A DNA stretch of 64,000 bases from Ricinus communis. Lineage: Eukaryota > Streptophyta > Magnoliopsida > Malpighiales > Euphorbiaceae. Each line of letters starts with the position of its first letter. The stretch's first letter is position 1. The translations under genes and the position numbers were made by a program. Under the pieces are notes generated by a model. That model was not told the DNA's origin, searched no databases, and worked only from the letters and a program-made list of their open reading frames with translations. The DNA is taken from positions 20,932,005 to 20,996,004 of the forward strand of contig NC_063256.1 of the NCBI RefSeq assembly GCF_019578655.1. The letters are read 5' to 3'. Positions 12,877-25,239 of this stretch are shown here, one piece after another.

Positions 12877-14025
12877 GTGTCAAGACCAAAGACTGAGACA
12901 TGTAGATTGGCTATTTGCAAGGTCTATTTGCAAGATGTAGCCGAAATTTATATGTCCTAAAGGTAATTTAGTCCTTTTGTATTATTAGGATTTCTATTAA
13001 GAGTTATTATGGGATAATATTTGGTGGAGATAATAATATTTATGGTCTTATCTATTAGATAAACTTATCTTAGGTATACTTATTTTTAGATAGACTTATC
13101 TTGATGGGGACTCTTCTATATATTCTCTACAAATATAGATCTAAAGAAAGAGAATGAGAGATCTCTCCTATATGCTTTCTGCTACATCTTTCATCTCCAT
13201 TTGTCCACCATTCTTATCTCTGCAATTCTTTCTACTGTTCTTCATAAAATATTTTAGTTTTAGTTTTTATTATTCTCTCAAGATTAAAGAAGGTTTTCAA
13301 AAAGTGAGGAGTGAGGATCAATCATCTTCCTACCTTGAAAAAAACTCTAGATCTAGAAAGAGCTTTTATTTTTAGTATGTTTTTATGTTTAATTATTTAA
13401 TTACTATGATCATAGAATTAAATATGTTAGGCTAGTTTTTCTTTAAATATTTAGTTTAGCCTATTTTATTTATTTGAACATTCTTCTTTTTATTTAATGA
13501 ATAATTTCTTTATCATCATATCTCTATTAGTTTCAATTATTATTATTCGTTGACCATCACATTAATTCAATAATAATAGTTGTTATGAAAATATTTAGAT
13601 TGAATGTATTAGAGACACCATCTTTGCTTCAATCTATGTTGGTATAGGAAATTTTAGTTGCATCATTAGCTTAAGTAATTAAAGAAAAAGGAACATCACC
13701 ATCTCATTCATTAGATCTATAGTTAAGATTAAAACAAGGAGAATACTAAGTAATTGGTTAGGCTAAATACTACTTTTATTATATAGTTTTCTTAAATCAT
13801 CTCATTGCATATTTATTTTATATTTTATTTTATTTCTTTTATGAACTTTGTATTCTTTAAAATATTGGTTTCGGGTGTTCAGACTTGTATTTAGTATTTT
13901 TATGTGATAATTAGTCTATATAATAAGTGGTCTTACAGTTCCTTGAGACATCAACCTCGAGGTGAGTTTACTGCTTTACTAAAAGAATGGTTCATGCACT
14001 TGCAAGTATTAACTTAGACACATCA
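12877..14025 (+). mobile_element. 5' LTR of an Athila-like Ty3/gypsy element
   Basis: The stretch opens with TGTGTCAAGACC and closes with ACACATCA just before a decayed tRNA-Asp-type primer site. It has a TATA-like word near 13,117 (TATATATTC) followed by a purine-rich transcript-start region. The LTR start is judged from the TG and the change of composition; no second LTR copy was found in the window, so the left edge is approximate. Confidence 0.5.
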
Positions 14026-14031
14026 AGTTTT

Positions 14032-14049
14032 TAGCACCGTTGCCAGAAA
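14032..14049 (+). other. Decayed primer-binding site, tRNA-Asp type
   Basis: TAGCACCGTTGCCAGAAA resembles TGGCGCCGTTGCCGGGGA, the complement of the 3' end of plant tRNA-Asp used by Athila-like elements. The typical lead-in AAGTTTT lies just before it. The changes from the expected word are G-to-A transitions. Confidence 0.65.
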
Positions 14050-14149
14050 ACTGTATTTAAATTTGTTATATTGATTGATTATCAAAGTTTTGTTTTGTGT
14101 TTTATGTTCTGTTAATGTATTTTTATTTTGTTTTTAAATTTTATTTTAA

Positions 14150-14497
14150 GTTTTAAATATGACATTTTCCTTTATTTGTATGCCTAGCAAAAAGAAATAA
14201 AATTTGATGTTTCATCAACTCAAAATCCATACGACTTGAGGTCAACTGTTAAAAAGGCAGAAGAGTGAGTTTGTGCCACAAAAGCTATAGGAAGAAAACA
14301 TTGAGAAAACGATTGAAAAGGAATTAAAAGAAGAAGTTGAGATCGGCAAACCCATCAAGACAAGTAGCAGCTGAAAGGCAAATGACTATAAAGGATTATG
14401 CTCGGTCTATAATTGATAATACTATCACATGCATAGTTCTAGGTGATGCATCTAAGAATTATGAACTTAAGAATATTCACTTTGATATGCTTCCTTT
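14150..14497 (+). pseudogene. gag: Start of Athila-like gag, cut by an insertion
   Basis: Reading from about 14,337 gives a short open frame with RQMTIKDYARSIIDNT, which matches the start of Athila-type gag proteins (the RTMRDYA-type motif). The frame loses similarity at 14,498, where the LTR of another element begins inside it. The rest of this gag and all of pol are missing from the neighbourhood. Upstream, 14,200-14,330 is a degraded leader. Confidence 0.6.
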
Positions 14498-16771
14498 TGT
14501 TAGCACCCGTTTTTTTGGATCTAGATATTGAGGGAATTACGGAAAATCCAATGATGAAAGTTACTATTTTTCTCGAGTCTTGGAGGTTGAGGATGGGAAA
14601 ATCTTAGTTAGATTTAAGAAAAATTAAATTAAAATTGATCTTTTAGAATCAATTTGGACCCAATTATCGAAAATTAAGTTTAAGGGTGAAATGACAATTT
14701 TTGCAAGTTTAGGGATTAAAATACAAGATTTTTCTGAACTTTTTTCTCCTTAAGCCAATCGGCTTTGCGTACAGCCGAATTAGCTCTGCATAATACCGAT
14801 CAGCTGAGCATAAAGCCGAATCGGCTCTGCACAGTCCCGATTTGCTTATTTTTCAAATCTGATACTGTTTTACATATATTTTAACTTAAAAATGCTAAAA
14901 ATTGATAAAAGAAGATTCTAGAAAGTATTTAACGGTAGTTATTAGATTTTATTGATTTTTATTTAAATTTTAAAAATTTTATTTATTTATTTATTGGATA
15001 TTGATAAATAATTACCTGATTAAGAGGAATATTGATTCTTTAAAAATTCAAAATAGATTAAAATTTATCTGCTTCTTTAGGTTTTCTAAAAATCCTACCT
15101 CTATAAATGTATCATTAAGTCATAGGTCTAATGTTAGCTACATTGATCATATGGACTACCAGCTACTAAAAATACTAGAAACCTACATTCATAAAAGCAT
15201 AGAGTTTTTGGTGACTAGAGAGTAGAGTCACTAAGAAATAACTTAAGATTAGGAAATTTTTCTTTGAACGACAAAAGATTTTATCAACCCTAGACAACAC
15301 TGGATTCTCATTCGATTTTCAATTCAATCGCCTCATCATCTCTAGAGACTTGCAGAACAACACTCTACGGTGACAACTTGAGGGTTCCCCCAAATCCAGC
15401 ATCATCAACATCTCTTTCCTCTTCACTAGTTTTTTAGTTTTTTTTTTTTTTAATTTTAGAAACATGATTAGATTGATTTTGGATGTTTTATTTAAGTTAG
15501 ATAATTAGATTTAGATTTCTTTATGGATTAACATGCTTTTATGATGTTGGGTTTTGAATCTAATAACGTGCTTTCTATAGGGTTTTGAATATGATGATCG
15601 ATATAATTAGGGTAATATGTTAGAGTTATAGTTTGTTAAAAATAATTATGTGGTTGTATCAATTACTAAGATTGCATGTTCAAATCTAGAGTTTGCCATG
15701 TGAGATTTTCTTATTTTCTGCCAGTTTGTTTCTTTTTGTGTTTGTATTATTTTATGTGTTTTAGTCTATTTTGATTCGTTTTATGCCTTTCATTTTATTT
15801 TTTCAATTTCTTTTTTTTGTCTTCTATGCATGTGAATTGGTCTCTAGGAGTGAGAATCGAAGAAAAGTTGCAGAACCGACCTTGAAAATCCTAGAGCTGA
15901 CCAATTGACTTTACACCATTTTGGCCTTAATTTTGGATTTTTATGCATCTCTGTATATTTTGGACCATGGAACTCATTCTTATGTGTCTTTCTTTCAATA
16001 ACTTAGTTGTAGGAATGTTGTAATAATTAGATTTAATTTTCTGCACTTTTGTGTGTTTTATTTTGGATGTATGACAAATATCTGCTATGTGGTTGTTTAA
16101 TTAAAAACGGACATATAGATTTCAGACTTAAAATTGGACCTGATATGAAAGTTGTAGTGCATTAGGTTACAGGATGGTAAAATAGGCCTAAATTAAAATT
16201 CATATAGACTTAGTAGGTTTTTACCATATTTTAATCAAAATTAAATGGATTACACTAGAATAGGAATCATCCAAAATTAGGCCTTAACATAAAAAAGGTA
16301 GTTCATTTAGGTTAAAAGGCTGGTAATTAAATGCATTGCTTGTAATTGAGCTAGACTAAGTAGGCCTTTATACATAATTAAATAGTTAAATAGGCTAATA
16401 AATTAGACAAGGGTCAGGCTTAAATAGAATGGGATAGACTTAGGAGGACCTCACATGTTGTAATAAATGCTTGTAGAAATACAACTGTTGCATTTATAAG
16501 GAATAGCCCGTCAAATAATAAAATTAAAGACAAACATAGACAAATAAGGAAGTTGGCTTTCAAATCCATCTTTAGATGTGGTGAAGCTTCCTTATGGAAT
16601 CAAGAAACGCCACTTGATTAGAAAAAGTATCCTGGAGAATTACCTAGGTGGCGACTCCCATCTCCGCACTAGTCTCTATGATTAGTTAGTGTATTCTTAT
16701 TTGGTTGAAAAGCCTTGTAGTGCTGTAATTGTTAGAGAGACTTGAGTGTATGCTCGAAACCACCGACCATA
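14498..16771 (+). mobile_element. Full-length family A LTR (Tat-type gypsy), copy 1
   Basis: The LTR starts TGTTAGCACCC and ends CGACCATA, about 2.27 kb. It aligns in order with the copies at 20,011, 32,196, 57,925 and, on the minus strand, 62,519. A TATA-like word is at 15,102-15,108 (TATAAAT). A cluster of AGCCGA/TCGGCT words lies at 14,754-14,833 and a weaker one near 15,895. Near the right end is a conserved block with GGTGGCGACTCCCATCTCCG (about 16,650). This is the reference copy for the family in the window. It is inserted into an Athila-like gag; the five bases before it are CCTTT. Confidence 0.8.
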
Positions 16772-16792
16772 CTGGGGACTCCATTAAGGATA
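16772..16792 (+). other. Decayed primer-binding site of family A element 1
   Basis: CTGGGGACTCCATTAAGGA follows the LTR end and corresponds to GTGGCGACTCCGCTGGGGA seen intact at 62,500-62,518 (minus). The intact form resembles the tRNA-Arg-type primer site described for Tat/Ogre elements; the tRNA identity is from memory. Confidence 0.6.
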
Positions 16793-17507
16793 AGAGAAGT
16801 TAATTCCAATGCATATTTGTCTTTAATTTTATTATTTAACGAGTGGTTCTTTCATCATTCAGATGGTTACTTTTGGTCCTAATAGCCCCGATGGCGTGGG
16901 TTAGTGGTTATTTGGTTCCACTTGAACCTTGGAACTGCAACACTAGCCAACCATCACTCACAAGTAATGTGTAAATTTCCTTCATCACATGGACCCTTGA
17001 GTGGGAAGACGAACCAAGGAAGGACACCTTTTACCTGTGAGAGCCTTTTTATCCTTACCCAAGGCTAAGCTGATGGTAATGACAGTAGTAATTTCTTAGG
17101 ACCCTATTGCTTATTATATAAGATATTCTCCTCTATAAGTGTTTTAAGCCTACAGTTCACAAGGCCTTGGCCTAAAATTGTAGAAACAGGCCTTATGCCC
17201 AAAATATGGACGCTTTACCTTTATTTTAGAGAACATCACCTTATTTGCTTTAATCTGCTTTTAGAGCTTATGGCATGTATGTCGGGCTTACTATTCCCTG
17301 TTGATAGAAAGCCTAAATCCAAAATCCTAGGGAAGAAAGATTCACCATGAACCATGTGTAAGACTAATAAGGTTGGGAGGATATTTTGTGTAGTAATGTG
17401 TAAAATATTATGTGTTTGCTAAGATTTTTTCTTTGTCCTTGTGCATTACACATGCATCATGCATACCATGCATTACATGCATCATACTAACACCTTATTT
17501 TAGCCAT
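16793..17507 (+). other. Untranslated leader of family A element 1
   Basis: About 0.7 kb between primer site and gag. It is well conserved with 20,175-20,897 and, in reverse, with 61,850-62,499. Conserved blocks include the CATCACTCACAAGTAATG word and the TTATTTAA word. No frame is conserved, so the conservation reflects common descent or a packaging/leader role. Confidence 0.6.
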
Positions 17508-18870
17508 ATGGACTCTCTTTTGAGTTGGAAAAGACAAGATAGTGGAAGGCTGGAGAGGGTTCCACTCTCACCAAAGAACCGAACTATGTTAGAGTACCTC
17601 GAAAGACTAAGGCATCAAGCTTCTACGACTAAGACTAAAGCTACATCAAAAATGGCTAACGAAAGAGAAAATGAGCAGGATGACAAGATCCTCAAGAATG
17701 TTTTCATAGATGATTTGAGAGGTGTGATCCTAGAGGAATTATAACAACTATTGGATGGGATGGCTACGAATCAAGCCCTGCCTATCGCCCTACTTGCACC
17801 GGTAACTCCTTTGTTAGCTAATCCTTATGTTATTGTCGACCTGGCTATAATTGTCGTTGAAACAACTACTGCTACCGCAATCACTGCTAATACTAATGTT
17901 GAAGACCCTACAAAAAGAGGAGTGCCCCAAAATTTTTAGGATTTTGATGAGTTCATATTAGATTTAGCTAAAAGGGAGACTGCCCTTGCCACTAAGAAAG
18001 TTATGAATGGTTTGAGCGCAGGCTTGACAAAATGCAAGGTATATTGGAAATCAAAGGGTTGACCCAACCTATGATTTTGAAGAATTGGTTTTGACGAGTG
18101 AAGACAAGCTGCCTGTAAAGTTTAAAATGTCTAAGATGAACAAGTTCAATGGGACTGGTGATCCAAAAGTTCATCTAAAGCAATATGTTATCATCATAGG
18201 AACTACTTAGCTGAGTAGGACCTAAATTGTCAAGTTGTTTGTTTTGTTCCTAGAAGGACTCGCTGTAAATTGGTATCACGAATTGGAAAAATCCACCAAA
18301 GCTTAATGGCATGATTCTTTTATCAAACAATATGATTACAACACTCATTTAGGAGTGTCAATAAGGGACCTTGAATTCACCAAACAAAAACCAAATGTGT
18401 CATTCTCTGATTTCTTAACTAGGTGCAGGAATAAGGCTGGGTAAATGAAGAACAAGCCTTCAGAAAAGGATCAAATTTGTATGGTGGTTCAAGATGTTCT
18501 TCCAGGATAGGTTGAGAGGCTATAGAGATGAACCCGAAAACCTTCATGGATCTATATAATGACGGGATTCAAGTCAAAGAGATCAAGAATAATAAGAGAA
18601 AGAACATGCGAACTGGTGGAAGGCTGAACTATCAGGCTGGAGGACTGGATAGTTCGGCCTACTGTGTAAGTATGCCTACCGTCAAGAACTTTAAATGTGA
18701 ATGTTATCCATAACTTGAGAACATTCTCCAACTTTAAGCAGCCTCTCTTGAAGATTGTTGAGATGTTAGTGCAAAATGGCTTTGTAAGCACGACTAATTT
18801 TCATGAGCTTGGTGCAGGAGCAGCAGCGACCATGTCACTCTACCGAAGGTTGTCTCATCCGTATTAGGCT
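17508..18870 (+). pseudogene. gag: Family A gag, element 1, inactivated
   Basis: The frame begins ATGGACTCTC (17,508), giving MDSLLSWKRQDSGRLERVPL, then a charged region and a Thr/Ala-rich stretch (about 17,840-17,900). The central gag part (18,100-18,520) contains MSKMNKFNGTGDPKVHLK and the NWYHELE-like block typical of Tat gag. Many stops and frameshifts break it, several at codons where the sister copy has Gln or Trp. Similarity ends near 18,870, where a minus-strand LTR begins, so the element's pol and 3' LTR are missing here. Confidence 0.75.
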
Positions 18871-18879
18871 TGATTTGAA

Positions 18880-20010
18880 GGTGAGCCATCTAGGAAGAGG
18901 TCTCAAGGGATCACGATAACCACGGTGACTGTGAATTATCGGAGAAAGACTGGATTCACCACTCGGGTAAAATAACCGAGACAAATAGAGAGGGGCGAAG
19001 GATGGCGTCTCAAATTCTTTGTGGAGAACCTAACTCTCCCCCTCCCTAAACTAGAGATTTGGGTTCGAAAAGTTAGGTACGTGTTGGGAAGGGATTAGAC
19101 ACCCCAAGATGCCCGAACACACGGTCTGGCCTCGACTAGACTCTAAGGCTTTTGGTTTTCCTAATCATACTAACCTAGCTTGGTTACTATCCATTTTATT
19201 ACAATGATATTTTATTATCTTATTTAATCATGCATAGAATGAGGAAAGGAAATTACTAACCTAGCATACATTTACCTATATGAAAGGCACATTGGTATCT
19301 AAGATTTTATGTGACATGCTAAGGTGACCAAACAGAACCAGTTTTATTAAACATGTGGGTGAACGAAATATGGAAGGCGAGGGAACTCACATTGGTGAGT
19401 TGATTCATTTTAGTTTAGCATGTGAGCTGATCAATCAGTTTAAGTCCAATTTACCTTTAGCATGTGAGATGAAATCTAAATATACTAAACCAACAAATAA
19501 ATATAGAGAATGGGAAGGAAGGAGTTAATCGGGTACAAACTAGATGAGCAATTATAAAAAGGGAATAGCTAACATCCTAAATGAGCTTAAACCAACCAAT
19601 AAAGATACTAAAACAATTAAAAGTATCCAAGCAAGATTAAGTCCATCCTCATTAAAGGGGTTATGCCACCAAACCTGTGCTTATAAAATAAAAAGTTAAT
19701 CTAATGCTCATGGAATAATTAAAATAATAATGATGAGGTAATTAATCACATTAATAAAGAGACAATCAATCAAATAAATCTAATCATATTAGATCTAGCC
19801 TAAGGAAAATAAATGAAAAGCAAAGCATCTAATTAGGCATATGCACACTATTAACTCTATAGTTAGTACATTAATTATGAAAAATATATTTAAATCCTAA
19901 AAAACACTAAAATCACATTTTATTCTCTTAAAAAAATAACAACTTTAAGCATGTGACATAATATAATAATAACATAGAAAATTATTAAGCCCATTATAGC
20001 TAAACCATCT
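18880..20010 (-). mobile_element. Minus-strand LTR fragment, family B (Tat-related)
   Basis: This block resembles 44,390-45,540 in the same orientation. Shared words include CCCTCCCTAAA, TTAGAGATT, AAAGTTAGGTA and the TAGCATGTGA/AGCATGTGAG group. Its lower-coordinate end reads, on the minus strand, like the right end of family A LTRs (CGAGTGGTGAATCC against CGGGTGGCGACTCC). It stops at 20,010, where element 2 begins, which suggests that element 2 inserted into it. Confidence 0.5.
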
Positions 20011-20155
20011 TGTCAGCATCCATTTTCCAAATCTAGATATTGAGGGGATTATGGAAAACCCTGACTAGTTAGCGCATTCCCAATTAGGTTGAAAAGCCTT
20101 ATAGTGTTGTAGTCACTAAAGACACTTGGGTGCGTACTCGAAACCGCCACCCATA
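20011..20155 (+). mobile_element. Family A LTR, copy 2, internally deleted 5' LTR
   Basis: Only 145 bases remain: the LTR start (TGTCAGCATCC) runs to about 20,052 and is joined directly to the last 100 or so bases of the LTR, ending CCACCCATA. The join lies at a GTGA-like word present at both break points in full copies. The TATA region and the palindromic word clusters are gone, so this LTR cannot promote transcription in the usual way. Confidence 0.8.
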
Positions 20156-20174
20156 GTGGCAACTTTGCTGGGGA
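20156..20174 (+). other. Primer-binding site of family A element 2
   Basis: GTGGCAACTTTGCTGGGGA follows the LTR end directly. It differs from the intact GTGGCGACTCCGCTGGGGA by C-to-T or G-to-A changes only. Confidence 0.75.
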
Positions 20175-20897
20175 TAATAGAAGCTGATTCCAATGTATGT
20201 TTGTCTTTAATTTTATTATTTAATAAATTATTCTTACATTAGTAAAATATTATCACATATTGTGCACTTTGGTCCCTAAGCCCCGATGGCGTCGGTTAGT
20301 GGTTCTTTGGTTCCAATCGGACAATAGAATTACAACACTAGCTAACCATCACTCACAAGTAATGGTGAATTTCCTTTATCACATGGACCACTAAATGGGG
20401 AGATAATCCAAGGAAGACCACTTTTTACTTGTGGGAGCTTTTATCCTTACCCAAGACTCAGCTCATGGTAATGATCATAGAAATCTCCCTTAGGAAGCCT
20501 ATTGCTTGCTATTTAAAATGTTTCTTTTTATAAGTATCCAAAGCCCAAGTATTAAAAGCCTTGGCCCAAAACATGTGGAGTCAGGTCCTAGGCCCAAAAT
20601 ATGCAGGCTCTTATGCTTATATTGAGAAACATTTCCTTGTTTATTTTAAATATACTTTGAGTGTTTATAGCATGCGCGTCGGGCCTACTATCCCCTGTTG
20701 ATAGATATTTTAGACCTAAAATCCTAGGGAAGAAAGACTCATCATGAACCATCGGGAGAAATAAGGTTGGGAGGATATTTTGTGTAGTAACTTGTAAAAT
20801 ATTATATGTTTGCTACCTTTTTCTTTGTCCTTATGCATCACATGTGCATCATGCATGTCACGCATTGCATGCATCAAACTAACCTTTGTCTTTTAGC
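20175..20897 (+). other. Untranslated leader of family A element 2
   Basis: It is conserved with the leader of element 1 over its full length. It carries no conserved reading frame. Confidence 0.6.
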
Positions 20898-22590
20898 CAT
20901 ATAGATTCTCTTGTGGGTTGGAAGAGGCAAGATAGTGGGAGGCTGGAAAGGATACCCATTTCTTTAAGAATTCGAATTGTATTAGAGCACCTTAAAAGAC
21001 CAAGACGCCAAGCTACTAAAGCTACATCTGAAATGGCAAACGAAAGAGCTAATGAGCATGATGTTGAGATCCTTAAGAATGCTGTCATTGACAATTTGAG
21101 GGGTGTGATTTAGTAAGAGCTCCAAAAACTCTTCTTTTGTATGGCTGCAAACCAAGCCCCACATACTGCTCCTATTGCATCAGCTAACCCCCATTTTATT
21201 ATTGACTCGGCTGTAGTCACTGCTGAAACTACTGCTGCTACTGCTAACGCTAATACTGAGGACCTAACTAGGAGGGGAGTGCCTTAGATTTTTTGGTACT
21301 TTAATGAATTTATGCTAGACCAGGCTAAGAGAGAGACCGCCCTTGCCACCAATGAAGCTATAAATGGCTTGAGAGCTAGGCTTGATAAGATGCAAGGCAT
21401 GTTGTAAATCAAAGGTTTGGACCCTACCTATAATTTCGAAGAGCTGGTTTTGACAAGCAAAGACAAACTGCTTGCAAAGTTCAGAATGCTCGAGATGAAC
21501 AAGTTCAATGGGATTAGTGATCCGAAGATTCATCTGAACCAGTATGTAATAATCATGGGAACCACTCAGATGAGTAGGACCTAAATTATCAAGCTATTTA
21601 TGTTATCCCTTGAAGGACCTATTGTAAACTAGTACCACGGTCTAGAAAAATCCGCCAAAGCTAAATGACATGATTTATGTAATTCTTTTGTCAAGCAACA
21701 CGATTATAGTACTCATTTAGAGGTGTCAATTAGGGATTTCGAGTCTACCAAGCAAAATCCAAATGAGTCATTCTCTGATTTCTTGACCAGGTAGAGGAAT
21801 AAGAGATTAATGAAGAACAAGCCTTCTAAAAAGGACCAAGTTCATATGGTGGTTCGAAATGTTCTTCTAGGATGGGTTGAAAGGTTGTAGATGATGAACC
21901 CGAAAATCTTCATGGATTTGTAAACGACGGGCTACAGGTCAAAGAGATAAAAATTTGACCAGTCCTAAGCCTCATAATGGCCAGTATTATATCACTAGGC
22001 TTTCGAGTATGTGACGGACCAATGCATCTGTCTCAGGCACGAGATCTATGACTTGACTGACTATGAGGAATGGCAAGTTTAGCAACTTCCTCGTGGTGAG
22101 TGTGAGGACATGCTAGGGAAGCCTTTGGGCAAATTTAACTTCAAGGTCCGATATTCGAAGCCTCCTTCGGTCGACATTCGAATTGAGGATATTGTGCCAA
22201 GTGGTTGGGTTTAGATGATGATCAAACAGCTTATGAGCCTTGTCTTCTAGAGGTTTGGAAAGAAAGGGAGAAGAAGTCAGTCGTGGCTATCGGCATCTAG
22301 TATAGCTCTAGGGATGAGTGTGAAGTCTAAGACACCAAGTACAAGGACATCTGGGCAAACAATGACTCTAATAAGGAAACCGAGCCAGTGGGTAAGGGTA
22401 AGGGAGCCGAAGTACATAAATTGAAGCATGATAAACAAGTACCTAAAGATGGGAATACTAGGTTATTAGAGCAATGTAAGAAAGAGAAGAAGACAGGTGA
22501 CATCTGGGAGCTACTGATGCACTCATCGGATCATAGAAAGGTTCTAATCCAGGCCTTTGCTGGTATAAGCAATAGCATAACAGCTACCTC
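20898..22590 (+). pseudogene. gag: Family A gag, element 2, inactivated
   Basis: The gag frame is parallel to that of element 1, but the start codon is ATA (20,898) instead of ATG. The first part reads IDSLVGWKRQDSGRLERIPI. A central gag domain (about 21,430-21,860) includes EMNKFNGISDPKIHLNQY and a basic stretch. Later parts (22,000-22,590) are the region between gag and protease. It is broken by numerous stops. Confidence 0.75.
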
Positions 22591-23260
22591 AAGGAAATGA
22601 TCAAAACGGTAACTGACAAGACCACTAAAATGATCACTTTATCACATGAAGACCTACCATTTAAGGGAAGAGACCACAATAAGGCTCTCTACATAGCAGT
22701 AGAGGTCAAAGGAAAGAGAAGTCCATGTGTGATAGTGGATGATGGGCAACCATCAACGTGTGTCCCTCTCATATACTCCTTAAGCTAGGGATGACTGTAA
22801 AAGACCTGAAACAATTAGATATAGTTATGAGGGCCTATGATGAGATAAAAAAAGATGTGGAAGGAACATTTTCAGTACTGGTCAAGATGAGTCCTATCAA
22901 ATCTTAGGTGGAGTTCACTATCCTGGACATCCCAATAACTTTTGCACTGTTATTGGGAAGGCCATGGTTCCATGCCTTATGAGGATTTCCTTCCATTGTG
23001 CATAAGAACGTAATTTTCTCTCATGAAGGCGAGATCGTCATTATCAACGCCAAAGGTGGTAAGATTGTCTTGGCTATCCAAGAAGCTATCAAAGAGCTAG
23101 ATGCACTATGGATTCCAAGTTGATGTTCTCTAGGAGGACTATATGGATCCTAAAGTAGCCAGTATGTTCAGAAAGATGAACTTCATGCCTAGAATGGGGC
23201 TGGGAAAGAATCAACAAGGTATCGCAGAGCTATCGGACTTTAAAGGTTAACAGACTCGGC
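22591..23260 (+). pseudogene. Retroviral-type aspartic protease and G-patch-like segment, element 2
   Basis: The protease active-site region falls at about 22,730-22,760 (PCVIVDDGQ, then a frameshift; family members have D-x-GS here). The second protease block, with LLGRPW, is at about 22,950-22,970. At 23,186-23,225 a MGLGKNQQGIAEL stretch matches the short glycine-rich segment usually found between protease and RT in Tat pols. Frameshifts and stops make the protein non-functional. Confidence 0.7.
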
Positions 23261-23989
23261 ATGGATTAGGCTATTCTGAAGAAGAAGACGAGGGCAAACC
23301 AAAGAGTAAGACTCTAAAAGACATATTTTTCGAGGAGTACAAGCCCTACTCTAGGGAGTCTGAACCTGCCATTATAGTTAGGATTGAGGTATCAGGGTTC
23401 CAGATCTTCAAGAACCTGATAATTGACAAGATGGTCGAGCTGAGTATCAAGGAAGTCTGAGAAAAGGTCACTATCTAGATAGAGGAGTTAAAGCTGGAAG
23501 AGTTCATCGCCCTGCTAGAAAAAATGAGTCAAGAAGAGCTAGTTGCTCTTATAAAAGATAATATTGTTCATGTCTTTTATGATGATGTAATAACATCTGA
23601 TATTTATAAGGACGATGTCTCTTTCATTTCTAAGATCAATAATATGAATGATTTTGCTTACTTGTGCAATATTTTTTCTAATGGTAGTATGCATTCTGAT
23701 ATCATGCATGTGCATGTTTGACATTAATTCCATACAAATTGATTTATTTAATTTAGGCATAGATACAAATCCATTAAATATTTTGATAGCTCACAATATA
23801 ACTCCTGAGGATAGGAGAGAATTCGAAAGAATAATAGAAAAAAGAAAAATAGTATTTGCTTGGTTATACGACGACATGCCAAGTCTAGACAGGATAATAG
23901 TAGAGCACCATATTCTGATTCATCCGCACATCAAACCAATCAAATAAAAAAGGAGAAAATTAAGACCGGAATGGGCAGAGAGAATACAA
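23261..23989 (+). pseudogene. Linker between protease and RT, element 2
   Basis: Partly open in changing frames (for example 23,648-23,947, containing HNITPEDRREFERIIEK and FAWLYDDMPSLD, the typical lead-in to Tat RT). It is the acidic linker upstream of the RT fingers. Confidence 0.6.
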
Positions 23990-25190
23990 GAAGAGGTCGC
24001 TAAGCAAGTTAAGGCCAATTTCCATGATATGGTTGACTATCCTAAATGGTTGACAAACATTATTCAGTCCTAAATAAGGATGGTAAGGTCCGGATGGGTG
24101 TGGATTACCGAGACTTGAACAAGGCATGCCCGAAGGATGACTTTCCTCTTCCTCACATAGATGTAATAGTCTAAAGCGCCGCCTCGAATGCGATGTACTC
24201 TTGTACGGATGGATTCTTCGGATACAATCAAATCATGATAGAAGTGGTGGATAAGCTGAAGATGTCGTTTATCATCGAATGAGGAATGTACTCCTACAAG
24301 ATTATACCTTTTGGACTAAAGAATGTGAGAGCAACTTATCAGAGAGCAGCCACTACCTTGTTTTATGATATGATGCACAATGAGGTGGAGGTGTATGTAG
24401 ATGACATGATGGTAAAATCTGAAACAAGAGAAGGGCACTTCTAGGCTCTTAATAAGTTTTTAGGACGAGTGGAAATGTATAACCTGAGACTCAACCCAAA
24501 GAAGAGTGTATTCAGAGCAGGGAAGTTGTTAGGGCACATAGTGAGTCAGCGAGGCATAAAGATCGATCCAAACAGGGTCAAGGCTATTCAAGAGATGTCA
24601 GCGCTAAAGACGAAGAAAGAGGTTAAAGGTTTTCTGGGACGTTTGTAATACATCAGTAGATTCATTTCCAAGCTCATGATTGTTTTTGATCCTTTCTTCA
24701 AGCTTTTGAGGAAACATCAACCCATTGTGTGAGATGAATATTGTCAGAAGGCTTTTGATAGAATTAAAGAGTTTGATGAAGCTGTTGGTACTAAAGTCAC
24801 CAAAGGATGGCAAACCGCTGATTCTATACTAAGCCTTGGAAAAGGAAGTCATAGCGGTAATGGTAGCATAGTGTGGACCCAGTGATGTGGAGCATACGGT
24901 CTATTATCTCATTAAGAAGTTGATGCCTTATGAGTTAAAGTATAAACTCATGGAAAAGATGTGTTTAGCCATGATATGGGCTATAAGAAAGTCGAGGTAT
25001 TATTTCTAATCTTATAGGGTGCAGACAATTTTAAAAATAGGCCCGTTGAAATATTTGTTAGAAGCTCTATCTCTTACGGGAAAGCTAGCTAGATGGTTAG
25101 TAATCCTGACAGAGTTTGACATTGAGTTCGTCACTAAGAAGGAGGTCAATGGTAGGGCTATAGCAGAATTTTTAGTTTAAAGTGCTATCA
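23990..25190 (+). pseudogene. pol: Reverse transcriptase and retroviral-type RNase H, element 2
   Basis: The RT domain contains MGVDYRDLNKACPKDDFPLP (about 24,094-24,153), IPFGLKNVRATYQRA and the YVDD active site at 24,394-24,405. The thumb/connection follows (KVKGFLGR-type word near 24,625). The first, retroviral-type RNase H is degraded at 24,830-25,180 (VYYLIKKLMPYELKY, FDIEFVTKKEVNG). At least seven in-frame stops interrupt it; several replace expected Trp or Gln. Confidence 0.85.
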
Positions 25191-25239
25191 AAGTTGATGA
25201 CCCTTGGGATTTAGAGTTCTTTGATGAAAACCTAGGGGC

